NCBI GenBank assembly: GCA_021204085.1
Contig: JAJPZY010000045.1
Location: 1 to 55,529 of the forward strand
DNA length: 55,529 nt
Source: Clostridiales bacterium
GTDB lineage: Bacteria; Bacillota; Clostridia; Lachnospirales; Lachnospiraceae
Direction of reading: 5' to 3'
This document shows positions 1 to 7,766 of the stretch, piece by piece. Position 1 is the first letter of the stretch. Every line of letters begins with the position of its first letter. The translations under genes were made by a program, and so were the position numbers. The notes beneath the pieces are model-generated. The model saw only the letters and a program-made list of their open reading frames with translations, did not search any database and was not told the DNA's origin.

Positions 1-1
1 A

Positions 2-664
2 TCAACTTATCATAGAAGATCTGATATATTTACAGAAATAAATTCACACACTCTGGCGAGCCCCTGCAAGTATTTTCTGCCGGAGGTCATTGTGCAGTTT
101 CATCGCCAGTATCCGCAGGTGGAGATTTCCCTGCATCGGTTGGATGCGCAGGGCGTGCTGTCCGCGATTGAGGCGGATCAGTTTGATGTTTATTTTTCTT
201 TGATGGAAGATTTGATTTACAAAAAGAACTATCATACACGGAAAATTCATGAGGACCATTATTGTCTGGTCTGCCGCCCGGACCATCCGTGCCTCAATAA
301 TTTTAAGATTGATTATGACAAGATTGCCACCGAGCCGTTTCTGATGTTTCATCCGGACAGGGCGGCCTATATGAGCCGACAGATTTATCAGGTATGCAAA
401 GACCTGAATTTTACCCCGCGGGTGGTTCATACTTATGATTCCATGGAGGAGACGCTTTTCGCTGCGGAATCCGGGTTGGGGATTACCATTCTGCCTTATA
501 AGATTAAGGATTACGTGAAAGCTTATCTGGCGTACAGCCCGCTGGACAGCAGCAGCACCGCCTGCGGCATCGGCGCCGCGTGGCGGAAAGAAAATACCGG
601 TCCGGCAGTCGACTGGTTTGTGTCGGTGCTGAACCGGTATCTGATTCAGATGTCGTCAGAGTGA
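2..664 (+). CDS. LysR-family regulator, C-terminal part (truncated by window edge)
   Basis: The reading frame is open from base 2, so the true start lies outside the window; the internal ATG at 92 is not the start. What remains is the periplasmic-binding-like effector domain of a LysR-type transcription factor. It has the typical opening (TLASPCKYFLPEVIVQF), a YPQVEISL strand, a DVYFSL strand, and the late 'AAESGLGITILPYKI' segment that lines the inducer pocket. The N-terminal winged helix is missing from view. LysR proteins usually control a divergent neighbour, so the target may lie upstream of the window, though the decarboxylase downstream is in the same direction. The inducer cannot be inferred. 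Confidence 0.85.
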   Translation, partial: STYHRRSDIFTEINSHTLASPCKYFLPEVIVQFHRQYPQVEISLHRLDAQGVLSAIEADQFDVYFSLMEDLIYKKNYHTRKIHEDHYCLVCRPDHPCLNNFKIDYDKIATEPFLMFHPDRAAYMSRQIYQVCKDLNFTPRVVHTYDSMEETLFAAESGLGITILPYKIKDYVKAYLAYSPLDSSSTACGIGAAWRKENTGPAVDWFVSVLNRYLIQMSSE

Positions 665-789
665 TTCCCGGGGGATGTTTGATTATTATTCGTATAGAGT
701 TTGATTCGTACAAAGGTTTGCAAATAAGCGGATCTATTTGATAGACTGGTTATTGCGTATGGTGAATTTTGGAAGAAAAGAAAAATTTT

Positions 790-2415
790 ATGAGCCAATA
801 TTTAGATGATGAATTAATGAAATACAGCAGGTCGGATTATTATCCTTTCCATATGCCCGGGCACAAACGGCAGAAGCTGGGGGATTTTCTGCCGGAGGAG
901 ATTGACATCACGGAGATTGACGGTTTTGATAACCTGCATCACGCGGAGGGAATTCTCCGGGAGGGGCAGGAGCGCCTGGCGCGCGTCTTTGGTGCGGACG
1001 AAAGCTTTTATCTGGTGAATGGCAGCACAGGGGGGCTTCTTTCGGCCATTTGCGGCTGCATCCGGAAGGGCGACCGCATTCTGATCGGAAGAAATTGTCA
1101 CAAGGCGGTTTACCATGCGGCTTATCTGACGGAGGCGAAGGTGGAGTACCTTTATCCAGAGCCCACGGAATTCGAGATTCAGGGAAGCATCGCGCCGGAG
1201 CAGGTGGAGGAAAAGTTGAAAGAATATCCGGATGTGCGGGCTGTCGTCATTACCTCCCCGACCTATGACGGAATTGTTTCGGATATTTCGTCAATCGCGG
1301 AAGTTGTGCATCGGCATGGGATTCTGCTGATCGTGGATGAGGCGCATGGGGCGCACTTTGGGTTTTCGGAAGGGTTCCCGAAAAAAGCCATTGCGCTGGG
1401 GGCGGATCTTTGTATAGAGAGTTTGCATAAGACGCTGCCGGCTTATACGCAGACAGCGGTGCTGCATATGGTGAAGCAGAGCAATAGGAGTAGATTCGAA
1501 GAAAATGTTGTATCGGTGAACAATGGCAGAATGTCGCCTTCGGATGATTCACGAGAGTATTGGCTTGATTCTGTGCGGGTGAGACGTTACCTGGGGATTT
1601 TTCAATCCTCCTCACCTTCCTATGTCCTGATGGCGGGAATAGACCGCTGTGTACGCATGGTGGAGGAGGATGTAAAACGGTATGCACAGGCAAAGACCAG
1701 GCAGGAGAGCCTGTTCTGGAAGTACGAAGAGCGGCTGCGGCGGTTTTACGAGCGGTGTGAAGGGTTTCGATTCGTGGAAGTCTTTCCTTATATGAATTCC
1801 GGAGAGGGTGCCGAGGGAGTTTTCGAAAAGGATAATTCTAAAATATTAATCTCCGCAGAAGCCGCTGGGCTGCATGGGCAGCAGCTTTATGATTTGTTGC
1901 TGGAGCGGTATCATCTCCAGATGGAAATGGCATCCGGACATTATGTGACGGCTCTGACGAGTATCATGGATACGGAGGAAGGGTTTCAAAGACTGTATGA
2001 TGCTCTCCATGAGATTGATGAGAGTGCGGCAGAGCCCGGTGGTGGCGTGACATACGGTGAGAATCAGCAGGTAAAAGAGGAGTGGAACGGAAGCATTATC
2101 GGGAAGACTGTAAATCATTGTCACAGTGCAGATTGGCTGACGCCTGTCCGTCTCTATAGTTATCGAAAAAAAGCGATGGAGCTTGTCGATGCCATAGATG
2201 CGGATCATATGTCCCTTGCATTATCGGAATCCGAAGGACGGATTTCCGGTGATTTCGTCTGGCTGTATCCGCCGGGCGTCCCGATTCTGATGCCGGGGGA
2301 ACTCATCACGGGAGATGTTCTTGAATTGCTGGCAATCTGCCGGGCGCGTCATATGCAGGTGCAGGGGATGCAGGATAAAAGCGGGGAAAAGATACAGATC
2401 GTTACGGGTGTATAG
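790..2415 (+). CDS. Orn/Lys/Arg decarboxylase family PLP enzyme (YaaO/SpeA-like)
   Basis: A fold-type I PLP decarboxylase of the short family, predicted to decarboxylate a basic amino acid to a polyamine or its precursor in the cytoplasm. The N-terminus carries the signature HMPGHKR, followed by a glycine-rich 'NGSTGGLLSAI' cofactor loop, 'VDEAHGAHFGF' (Asp contacting the pyridine nitrogen) and 'SLHKTLPAYTQ', whose Lys forms the Schiff base. I chose ATG 790 (541 aa): it puts about 20 residues before HMPGHKR, as is usual, with a GGAAG upstream. An in-frame TTG at 769 would add seven residues. It sits where yaaO sits in B. subtilis, ahead of the holB block. Its last 14 bases overlap the convergent tag gene. 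Substrate specificity is not decided by the sequence. Confidence 0.88.
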   Translation: MSQYLDDELMKYSRSDYYPFHMPGHKRQKLGDFLPEEIDITEIDGFDNLHHAEGILREGQERLARVFGADESFYLVNGSTGGLLSAICGCIRKGDRILIGRNCHKAVYHAAYLTEAKVEYLYPEPTEFEIQGSIAPEQVEEKLKEYPDVRAVVITSPTYDGIVSDISSIAEVVHRHGILLIVDEAHGAHFGFSEGFPKKAIALGADLCIESLHKTLPAYTQTAVLHMVKQSNRSRFEENVVSVNNGRMSPSDDSREYWLDSVRVRRYLGIFQSSSPSYVLMAGIDRCVRMVEEDVKRYAQAKTRQESLFWKYEERLRRFYERCEGFRFVEVFPYMNSGEGAEGVFEKDNSKILISAEAAGLHGQQLYDLLLERYHLQMEMASGHYVTALTSIMDTEEGFQRLYDALHEIDESAAEPGGGVTYGENQQVKEEWNGSIIGKTVNHCHSADWLTPVRLYSYRKKAMELVDAIDADHMSLALSESEGRISGDFVWLYPPGVPILMPGELITGDVLELLAICRARHMQVQGMQDKSGEKIQIVTGV

Positions 2416-2974
2416 AATTACCTCTGCACAGGTCGCACTCCTTCCCATGCGCGTCAATGACCCCGATGGCCTGCAGGTAAGAGTAGATGATCGTAGAACC
2501 GACAAATTTCATGCCGCGCTTTTTCAGATCTTTTGATATCGCATCGGAAAGCGGAGAAGTCGTCCGCAGATGATAATCTTCGACCATGGTTTTTCCATCG
2601 GTAAATCCCCGGATATAGGCGTCAAAGGAGCCGAATTCCGTCTGAATGGCGCGGAAGATTCTGCTGTTGGTGATGCTGGCGGCTACTTTTAAGCGGTTGC
2701 GGATAATGCCGGGGTTGGCCAGCAGCTCTGCGCATTTTTCCTCATCGTAACCGCAGACCTTATTAATGTCGAAGTCATCATAGGCTTTCCGAAAATTCTC
2801 GCGTTTATTCAGGACACACTCCCAGGACAGGCCGGCCTGAAAGCTTTCCAGAATCAGAAGTTCATAGAGTTTTTGGTCGGAATGCTCCGGCACACCCCAT
2901 TCCTCATCGTGATAACGGATGTAGAGCGGATTTTTCAGATTCACATAGGAGCAGCGATGTTCGATGTTTCTCAT
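2402..2974 (-). CDS. tag: DNA-3-methyladenine glycosylase I
   Basis: Cytoplasmic base-excision repair enzyme that releases 3-methyladenine from alkylated DNA; 190 aa, the usual size for Tag. The zinc 'snap' is visible: Cys8 and His22 in the N-terminal part (CSYV, YHDEEWGVP) and the His and Cys of the C-terminal DAHGKECDLC segment. The helix-hairpin-helix-like core contains 'QAGLSWECVLNKRENF' and 'LKKRGMKFVGSTIIYSYLQ', both close to E. coli Tag. The gene is transcribed against its neighbours and its stop lies inside the 3' end of the decarboxylase gene (14-bp tail-to-tail overlap), which suggests insertion into an older syntenic block. Confidence 0.95.
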   Translation of the reverse strand: MRNIEHRCSYVNLKNPLYIRYHDEEWGVPEHSDQKLYELLILESFQAGLSWECVLNKRENFRKAYDDFDINKVCGYDEEKCAELLANPGIIRNRLKVAASITNSRIFRAIQTEFGSFDAYIRGFTDGKTMVEDYHLRTTSPLSDAISKDLKKRGMKFVGSTIIYSYLQAIGVIDAHGKECDLCRGNSIHP

Positions 2975-3172
2975 TTTTGATAATTTCCTTTATGCATAGG
3001 TTTTTCGGAAGCTCGTTGTTTTGTCCCGGATAGCTTTCAGTATATCATAGATGTGGTAAACACGGGGCTGGCAGATTTTAAAAGGGATAAAAAGAAGCCA
3101 TAAAAATGGAAAAGTGTGAAAAATTACAGGGAAGGTATATTGAAAAGCGTATAAATCCCGTGTCTAAAACTA

Positions 3173-3201
3173 TTGAAAAGTGCGGGAAAACCATTCATAA
3201 T
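3173..3201 (+). promoter_or_regulatory. probable sigma-A promoter of the guanylate-kinase-like gene
   Basis: TTGAAA at 3173-3178 and CATAAT at 3196-3201 are separated by 17 bases and lie about 40 bases before the ATG at 3242. Confidence 0.45.
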
Positions 3202-3241
3202 GGATACGGACATTGTATGAAGAATGTAAGGGATGACAGTC

Positions 3242-3907
3242 ATGGGAAAGATTTTCTGCCTGATGGGCAAGAGTGCCTCCGGCAAGGATTTTGTATATAA
3301 AAATTTGATCGCACGGAAGGATCTGCAGTTAAAACAGATTGTTCCGTACACGACCCGCCCTATCCGCAGCGGGGAGGTCGAGGGGCTCACCTATTTTTTC
3401 TGCTCGGATGCGAAGGCGGAGGAGATGGAGCGTGCCGGAAAGGTGATTGAAATGCGCGCCTATGACACGGTTCACGGAGTCTGGAAGTATTTTACCGCGG
3501 ACGACGGGCAGATTGATCTGACAAGTCAGGATTATCTGATGATCGGGACGCCGGAATCCTGTGTGAAGATTCGGGAGTATTTCGGCGCGGACGCCGTCTG
3601 TCCCATTTATATCTGGGTGGATGACGGGGAGCGCCTGGCACGGGCGCTGAAGCGTGAGCGCAAGCAGGAACAGCCGAAGTACGCGGAGATGTGCCGGAGG
3701 TTCCTGGCGGACGAGCGGGATTTTTCGGAAGAAAATCTGAGAAAGGCGGGGGTGGAGATTTCCCTGGAGTACCCGCAGGATGCAGAGAAGGGTGATTTGC
3801 GTGGCGGCGTGGAGGAGTTGTCCGAGAGCGGATGCTTTGAAAATCGGGAAAAAGAGCAGATTCTTGCTGACATAGCCGCATATATTGAACGGGTGCGGGG
3901 GAGATGA
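3242..3907 (+). CDS. guanylate-kinase-like P-loop protein
   Basis: A 221-aa protein of the guanylate kinase superfamily. The P-loop reads GKSASGKD near residue 9 and is followed by a GMP-binding-type segment (PYTTRPIRSGEVEGLTYFF). The lid region is recognisable ('RALKRERKQEQPKYAEMCRRF'), but the protein is more divergent than housekeeping Gmk, whose P-loop is usually GPSGAGK. It stands just before holB, where B. subtilis has tmk, so it may be a nucleotide kinase tied to DNA replication; this is inference. ATG 3242 is preferred because an AAGGG motif lies nine bases upstream; ATG 3233 is an alternative. The C-terminal 40 residues are acidic and poorly matched to Gmk. The chromosome may carry a canonical gmk elsewhere. 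Confidence 0.75.
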   Translation: MGKIFCLMGKSASGKDFVYKNLIARKDLQLKQIVPYTTRPIRSGEVEGLTYFFCSDAKAEEMERAGKVIEMRAYDTVHGVWKYFTADDGQIDLTSQDYLMIGTPESCVKIREYFGADAVCPIYIWVDDGERLARALKRERKQEQPKYAEMCRRFLADERDFSEENLRKAGVEISLEYPQDAEKGDLRGGVEELSESGCFENREKEQILADIAAYIERVRGR

Positions 3908-4015
3908 ATTGTTGTTGGGAATGAATCGGGGTATTGTATGTGAACATGTTTCTGTGAATAAAACGGGTTGATTTTATACAGAAAGAAGATAGTAATATGG
4001 GAAAGGAGCAGCCGG

Positions 4016-5113
4016 ATGGCAGGATTTTCGGATATTGTCGGCCATGAGCAGATCATCGCACATTTAAAGAACGCCATTGCGCTGGATAAGGTTTCCCATG
4101 CGTATATTCTGGACGGACCGGAGCATGCCGGGAAGCGCTTGCTTGCCGAGGCGTTTGCCATGACGCTGCAGTGCGAGACGGTTCAGGGGACGTTTTCGGA
4201 GGAGGAAGAGCCGGAGCAGATGATGTTGTTTGATCTGCCGGCCGGGAAGGATTTCGGCGTTTCACAGGCGGCGCGGGATCGCGCGGCGATGACAGAGCCC
4301 TGTCTGGAATGTCGTTCCTGTAAGCAGGCTCTGGGGAAAAACCAGCCGGATATCATTTATGTGACTCATGATAAAACGGTCATTTCCGTGGAGGACATCC
4401 GCACGCAGATCAACGGGGACATTTGCCTGAAGCCTTACAGCAGCAGATATAAGATTTATATCGTGGATGAAGCGGAGAAGATGAACGTTCAGGCACAGAA
4501 TGCACTTTTAAAAACGCTGGAGGAGCCGCCGGCTTACGCTGTAATTCTCCTGCTGACGACGAATGCCGATGCTTTTCTGCCTACGATTCGCTCCCGCTGT
4601 GTACGCCTTACCCTGCGGTCTGTGCCGAATGAACAGATCCGTGAGTATCTGATGCGGCGGTGTCAGATACCGGATTATCAGGCGGACGTAAGCGTTGCCT
4701 TTGCCCAGGGGAATGTCGGTCAGGCCAGGCTTCTGGCTACGTCAGAACAATTTAACGAGATAAAAGATTATACGGTGCAGCTGGTGCAGAAGATCAGCAC
4801 ACTTTCGATCAGCGATCTGATAGATGAATTAAGGGTTTTGACGGATCAAAAGGAGAATATCCCTGTTTTTTTGGATTTGCTTTTGCTTTTGTTTCGGGAT
4901 GTGTTATTATATAAGGCAACAGCCATTCCGGAAGGTTTGATTTTTACGGAGCAGACGTTTTTGATCCGGCAGATTGCTGATCGGGTTTCATATAGAGGCA
5001 TCAGCCGGATCTTAAAGGCGATTGAGACGGCCGGACGGCGGATCGGGGCGAATGTCAATGTTTCCCTGACGCTGGAAATGCTTTTGCTGGATATAAAGGA
5101 GAACATTTTATGA
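4016..5113 (+). CDS. holB: DNA polymerase III delta' subunit (clamp loader)
   Basis: Clamp-loader AAA+ subunit delta' that helps load the beta clamp at replication forks; 365 aa. The opening 'FSDIVGHEQIIAHLKNAI' is typical. The Walker A site is degenerate (GPEHAGKR instead of GPxGxGKT), as expected for a delta' that does not hydrolyse ATP. A zinc module is marked by CLECRSC plus an upstream Cys. Walker B is IVDEAEKM, and a sensor/arginine-finger SRC motif follows ('TIRSRCVRL'). ATG 4016 is used because AAAGGAG lies seven bases before it; an upstream in-frame TTG at 3968 has no ribosome site. The stop overlaps the ricT start (ATGA), indicating translational coupling. Confidence 0.93.
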   Translation: MAGFSDIVGHEQIIAHLKNAIALDKVSHAYILDGPEHAGKRLLAEAFAMTLQCETVQGTFSEEEEPEQMMLFDLPAGKDFGVSQAARDRAAMTEPCLECRSCKQALGKNQPDIIYVTHDKTVISVEDIRTQINGDICLKPYSSRYKIYIVDEAEKMNVQAQNALLKTLEEPPAYAVILLLTTNADAFLPTIRSRCVRLTLRSVPNEQIREYLMRRCQIPDYQADVSVAFAQGNVGQARLLATSEQFNEIKDYTVQLVQKISTLSISDLIDELRVLTDQKENIPVFLDLLLLLFRDVLLYKATAIPEGLIFTEQTFLIRQIADRVSYRGISRILKAIETAGRRIGANVNVSLTLEMLLLDIKENIL

Positions 5114-6015
5114 TAAAGATTGTTGGAGTCCGTTTTCGACAGGCGGGCAAAGTATATTATTTTGATCCGAAGGATCTTCCGATTGAAAGGGGAAGTCATG
5201 TGATTGTGGAGACAGCCCGGGGGATTGAGTATGGCACGGTTATTCTGCCGCCGAAAGATGTGACAGATGATGAGATCGTGAAGCCGTTAAAAGCAGTAAT
5301 CCGTATGGCCACTCCGGAGGATGACCGCAGAGAGGAAACAAACCGTGAGCGCGAGAAGGAAGCGTATCAGATCTGCAGGGAAAAGATTCAGAAGCACGGG
5401 TTGGCTATGAAGCTTGTGCAGGCGGAGTATACGTTTGATAATAACAAGCTGCTGTTTTATTTTACGGCGGACGGGCGAATTGATTTCCGTGATCTGGTCA
5501 AGGATCTGGCCGGTGTCTTTCGCACGAGGATTGAGCTGCGGCAGATCGGTGTCCGGGATGAGACGAAGATTCTCGGCGGCGTCGGCATTTGCGGACGGCC
5601 GCTGTGCTGCCATACGTACCTGTCGGATTTTGCACCGGTTTCTATTAAAATGGCCAAGGAACAGAATCTATCCCTGAATCCGACGAAAATTTCCGGTTCC
5701 TGCGGACGATTGATGTGCTGCCTGAAGAATGAGCAGGAGACATATGAATATCTGAACAGCCGTCTGCCCCGGGTGGGCGATCGGGTGACGACAACGGATG
5801 GGCTGAAAGGCGAAGTGTCCGGTGTAAATGTAATCCGTCAGACAGTGAAAGTGGTTGTGAATACCGGAGACGAAAAGGAAAGCAGGGAATATCCGGTCAG
5901 TGAATTGAAATTCCGCAGCAGACGCCGCAAAGACCATGACCGCGGCGGTAAGGAAGAGAGGAAGAAGAATTCTTCATCGGCGGACAAAAAAGAAAAACCA
6001 CAGGCAGAAGTGTGA
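5110..6015 (+). CDS. ricT: PSP1-domain protein RicT (YaaT)
   Basis: A 301-aa PSP1 C-terminal domain protein equivalent to B. subtilis YaaT/RicT. There it forms the Y-complex with RicA and RicF, binds iron-sulfur clusters and assists RNase Y-dependent mRNA maturation and phosphorelay activity. Visible signatures are the N-terminal 'KVYYFDPKDLPIERGSHV' and two cysteine clusters, CGRPLCC and CGRLMCC, the presumed cluster ligands. The last 35 residues are a highly charged Lys/Arg/Asp/Glu/Ser tail, probably disordered. The start is fixed by the 4-bp ATGA overlap with holB, the order found in Bacillus. Confidence 0.93.
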   Translation: MIKIVGVRFRQAGKVYYFDPKDLPIERGSHVIVETARGIEYGTVILPPKDVTDDEIVKPLKAVIRMATPEDDRREETNREREKEAYQICREKIQKHGLAMKLVQAEYTFDNNKLLFYFTADGRIDFRDLVKDLAGVFRTRIELRQIGVRDETKILGGVGICGRPLCCHTYLSDFAPVSIKMAKEQNLSLNPTKISGSCGRLMCCLKNEQETYEYLNSRLPRVGDRVTTTDGLKGEVSGVNVIRQTVKVVVNTGDEKESREYPVSELKFRSRRRKDHDRGGKEERKKNSSSADKKEKPQAEV

Positions 6016-6107
6016 TCCGTTGATAAATGTTCAGAGGTATGCACAGAAACAAGTAAAAGACAGGATCCGGATCTGCCCGTTGACGAAAAAAGAAAGGTAC
6101 CGAACAG

Positions 6108-6842
6108 ATGGATCATCTGCTGCCGGGAGAGCGCGTGGACGATCTCCAGAGAAACGGATACAAAATCATACAGAATCCGCAGAAATTTTGTTTTGGGATG
6201 GACGCCGTTCTATTGTCCGGTTTTGCAAGGATTAAGAGCGGAGAGAACTGTCTGGACCTGGGATGCGGGAACGGAATTATTCCGATCCTGCTTGCGGGAA
6301 AGACAGAGGGGCGGCATTTTACCGGATTGGAGATACAGCCCTACAGTGCTGATCTGGCGAGACGGAGTGTGGCGCTCAACCATCTGGAGGACAGGATTTC
6401 TATTGTAGAGGGCGATATAAAAGATGCCTCCGGTATTTTCGGGGCATCTTCTTTTGATATAATTACGGTAAATCCGCCCTATATGACGGGCAGTCACGGA
6501 CTTACGAATCAGGATGAGGCAAAAACGATCGCCCGTCATGAGGTTCTCTGCAGCCTGGAGGATGTGATTCGGGAGAGTGCGAAACTTCTGGCACCGGGCG
6601 GCCGCTTTTTTATGGTGCATCGGCCGTTTCGGCTGGCGGAGATTATATCTCTTATGTCGGCGTATCGGATTGAGCCGAAGCGGATGAGGCTTGTCCATCC
6701 ATACGCGGACCGCGAGCCGAATATGGTGCTGATCGAGGGACTGCGCGGGGGTCGTCCGCGGATGACCGTGGAGCGGCCGCTTATCGTATACCGCGAGCCC
6801 GGGCGCTACACGGACGAAATCTACGATATATACGGATACTAA
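6108..6842 (+). CDS. tRNA1(Val) adenine-N6 methyltransferase-like protein (YabB/TrmN6)
   Basis: A 244-aa class I SAM-dependent methyltransferase. Motif I reads LDLGCGNGIIPILL and the catalytic NPPY motif occurs as VNPPYM, the signature of amino-group adenine methyltransferases. The N-terminus ('NGYKIIQNPQKFCFGMDAVLL') matches the TrmN6/YabB family, which modifies an adenine in tRNA. It lies between ricT and rsmI as yabB does in Bacillus, although yabA and the GIY-YIG gene yazA that lie nearby in Bacillus are absent here. The exact RNA substrate is inferred from the family only. Confidence 0.88.
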   Translation: MDHLLPGERVDDLQRNGYKIIQNPQKFCFGMDAVLLSGFARIKSGENCLDLGCGNGIIPILLAGKTEGRHFTGLEIQPYSADLARRSVALNHLEDRISIVEGDIKDASGIFGASSFDIITVNPPYMTGSHGLTNQDEAKTIARHEVLCSLEDVIRESAKLLAPGGRFFMVHRPFRLAEIISLMSAYRIEPKRMRLVHPYADREPNMVLIEGLRGGRPRMTVERPLIVYREPGRYTDEIYDIYGY

Positions 6843-6861
6843 CGTTAGGGAGGATGAGCAT

Positions 6862-7710
6862 ATGCCCGGAAAATTATATCTCTGCGCGACGCCGATCGGC
6901 AACCTTGAGGATATCACGCTGCGGGTGCTCCGCATCTTAAAAGAGGTGGATCTGATCGCGGCGGAGGATACGAGAAATTCGATCAGGCTGCTGAATCATT
7001 TTGACATTCACACGCCGATGACCAGTTATCATGAATATAACAAGATTGAAAAGGCATATACGCTCGTGGAACGAATGAAGAGCGGGCAGGATGTCGCTCT
7101 GATCACGGATGCAGGGACGCCGGCGATCTCAGATCCGGGCGAAGATCTGGTTCGCATCTGCTATGAAGAGGGGATTGGAGTGACGTCGCTGCCGGGAGCT
7201 GCGGCCTGTATTACCGCATTGACACTTTCGGGGCTCCCCGCGCGGCGGTTTTCTTTTGAGGCATTTCTTCCGAGAGAAAAAAAAGAACGTGCGGCGATTT
7301 TGGAGGAATTAAAAAACGATACCCGGACGCTGATCATTTATGAGGCGCCGCACCATCTGATCTCCACATTGAAGGATTTATATTCCGTGCTGGGAGAGTG
7401 CCGTATTACGGTTTGCAGAGAACTTACGAAAAAATATGAGACAGCGTTTCGAACGACCTTTGCCGAAGCGATCCGTTATTACGAAGACGGTGAGGTACGG
7501 GGAGAGTGCGTCATTGTGATTGAGGGTCGTGACCGGGCAGAGCTGATTCGTGAAAAACAGGAAAGCTGGGAAAGTCTTTCGTTGGAAGAGCATATGGCTT
7601 ATTATACGGATACGGGGATGGACCGCAAATCCGCGATGAAGCAGGTGGCGAAGGATCGGGGCGTCGGAAAGCGGGAAATCTACCGGCAGCTGTGTACGGA
7701 TGAAACGTAA
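6862..7710 (+). CDS. rsmI: 16S rRNA 2'-O-ribose C1402 methyltransferase
   Basis: RsmI methylates the 2'-OH of C1402 in the ribosomal decoding centre; 282 aa, normal length. The tetrapyrrole-methylase-type fold is marked by 'ATPIGNLEDITLRVLR', 'AAEDTRNSIRLLNHF', the SAM-binding 'ITDAGTPAISDPGEDLV' and 'SLPGAAACITAL'. The C-terminal RsmI extension ends in a small HTH-like segment (VAKDRGVGKREIYRQL). An AGGGAGG at 6847-6853 lies eight bases before the ATG. It is the last gene of the syntenic block that starts with the decarboxylase. Confidence 0.96.
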   Translation: MPGKLYLCATPIGNLEDITLRVLRILKEVDLIAAEDTRNSIRLLNHFDIHTPMTSYHEYNKIEKAYTLVERMKSGQDVALITDAGTPAISDPGEDLVRICYEEGIGVTSLPGAAACITALTLSGLPARRFSFEAFLPREKKERAAILEELKNDTRTLIIYEAPHHLISTLKDLYSVLGECRITVCRELTKKYETAFRTTFAEAIRYYEDGEVRGECVIVIEGRDRAELIREKQESWESLSLEEHMAYYTDTGMDRKSAMKQVAKDRGVGKREIYRQLCTDET

Positions 7711-7766
7711 CAGATGTAATTTTTGCGATGAAGTCGGAAACCAAAAGTTTTTGAATTGGATGACGT

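Noticed and set aside
3106-3300. 64-codon ORF before the guanylate-kinase-like gene
   Set aside because: No ribosome site, overlaps the kinase start in another frame, and contains the kinase promoter.
3968-4015. TTG start extending holB by 16 residues
   Set aside because: No ribosome site, while ATG 4016 has AAAGGAG at seven bases.
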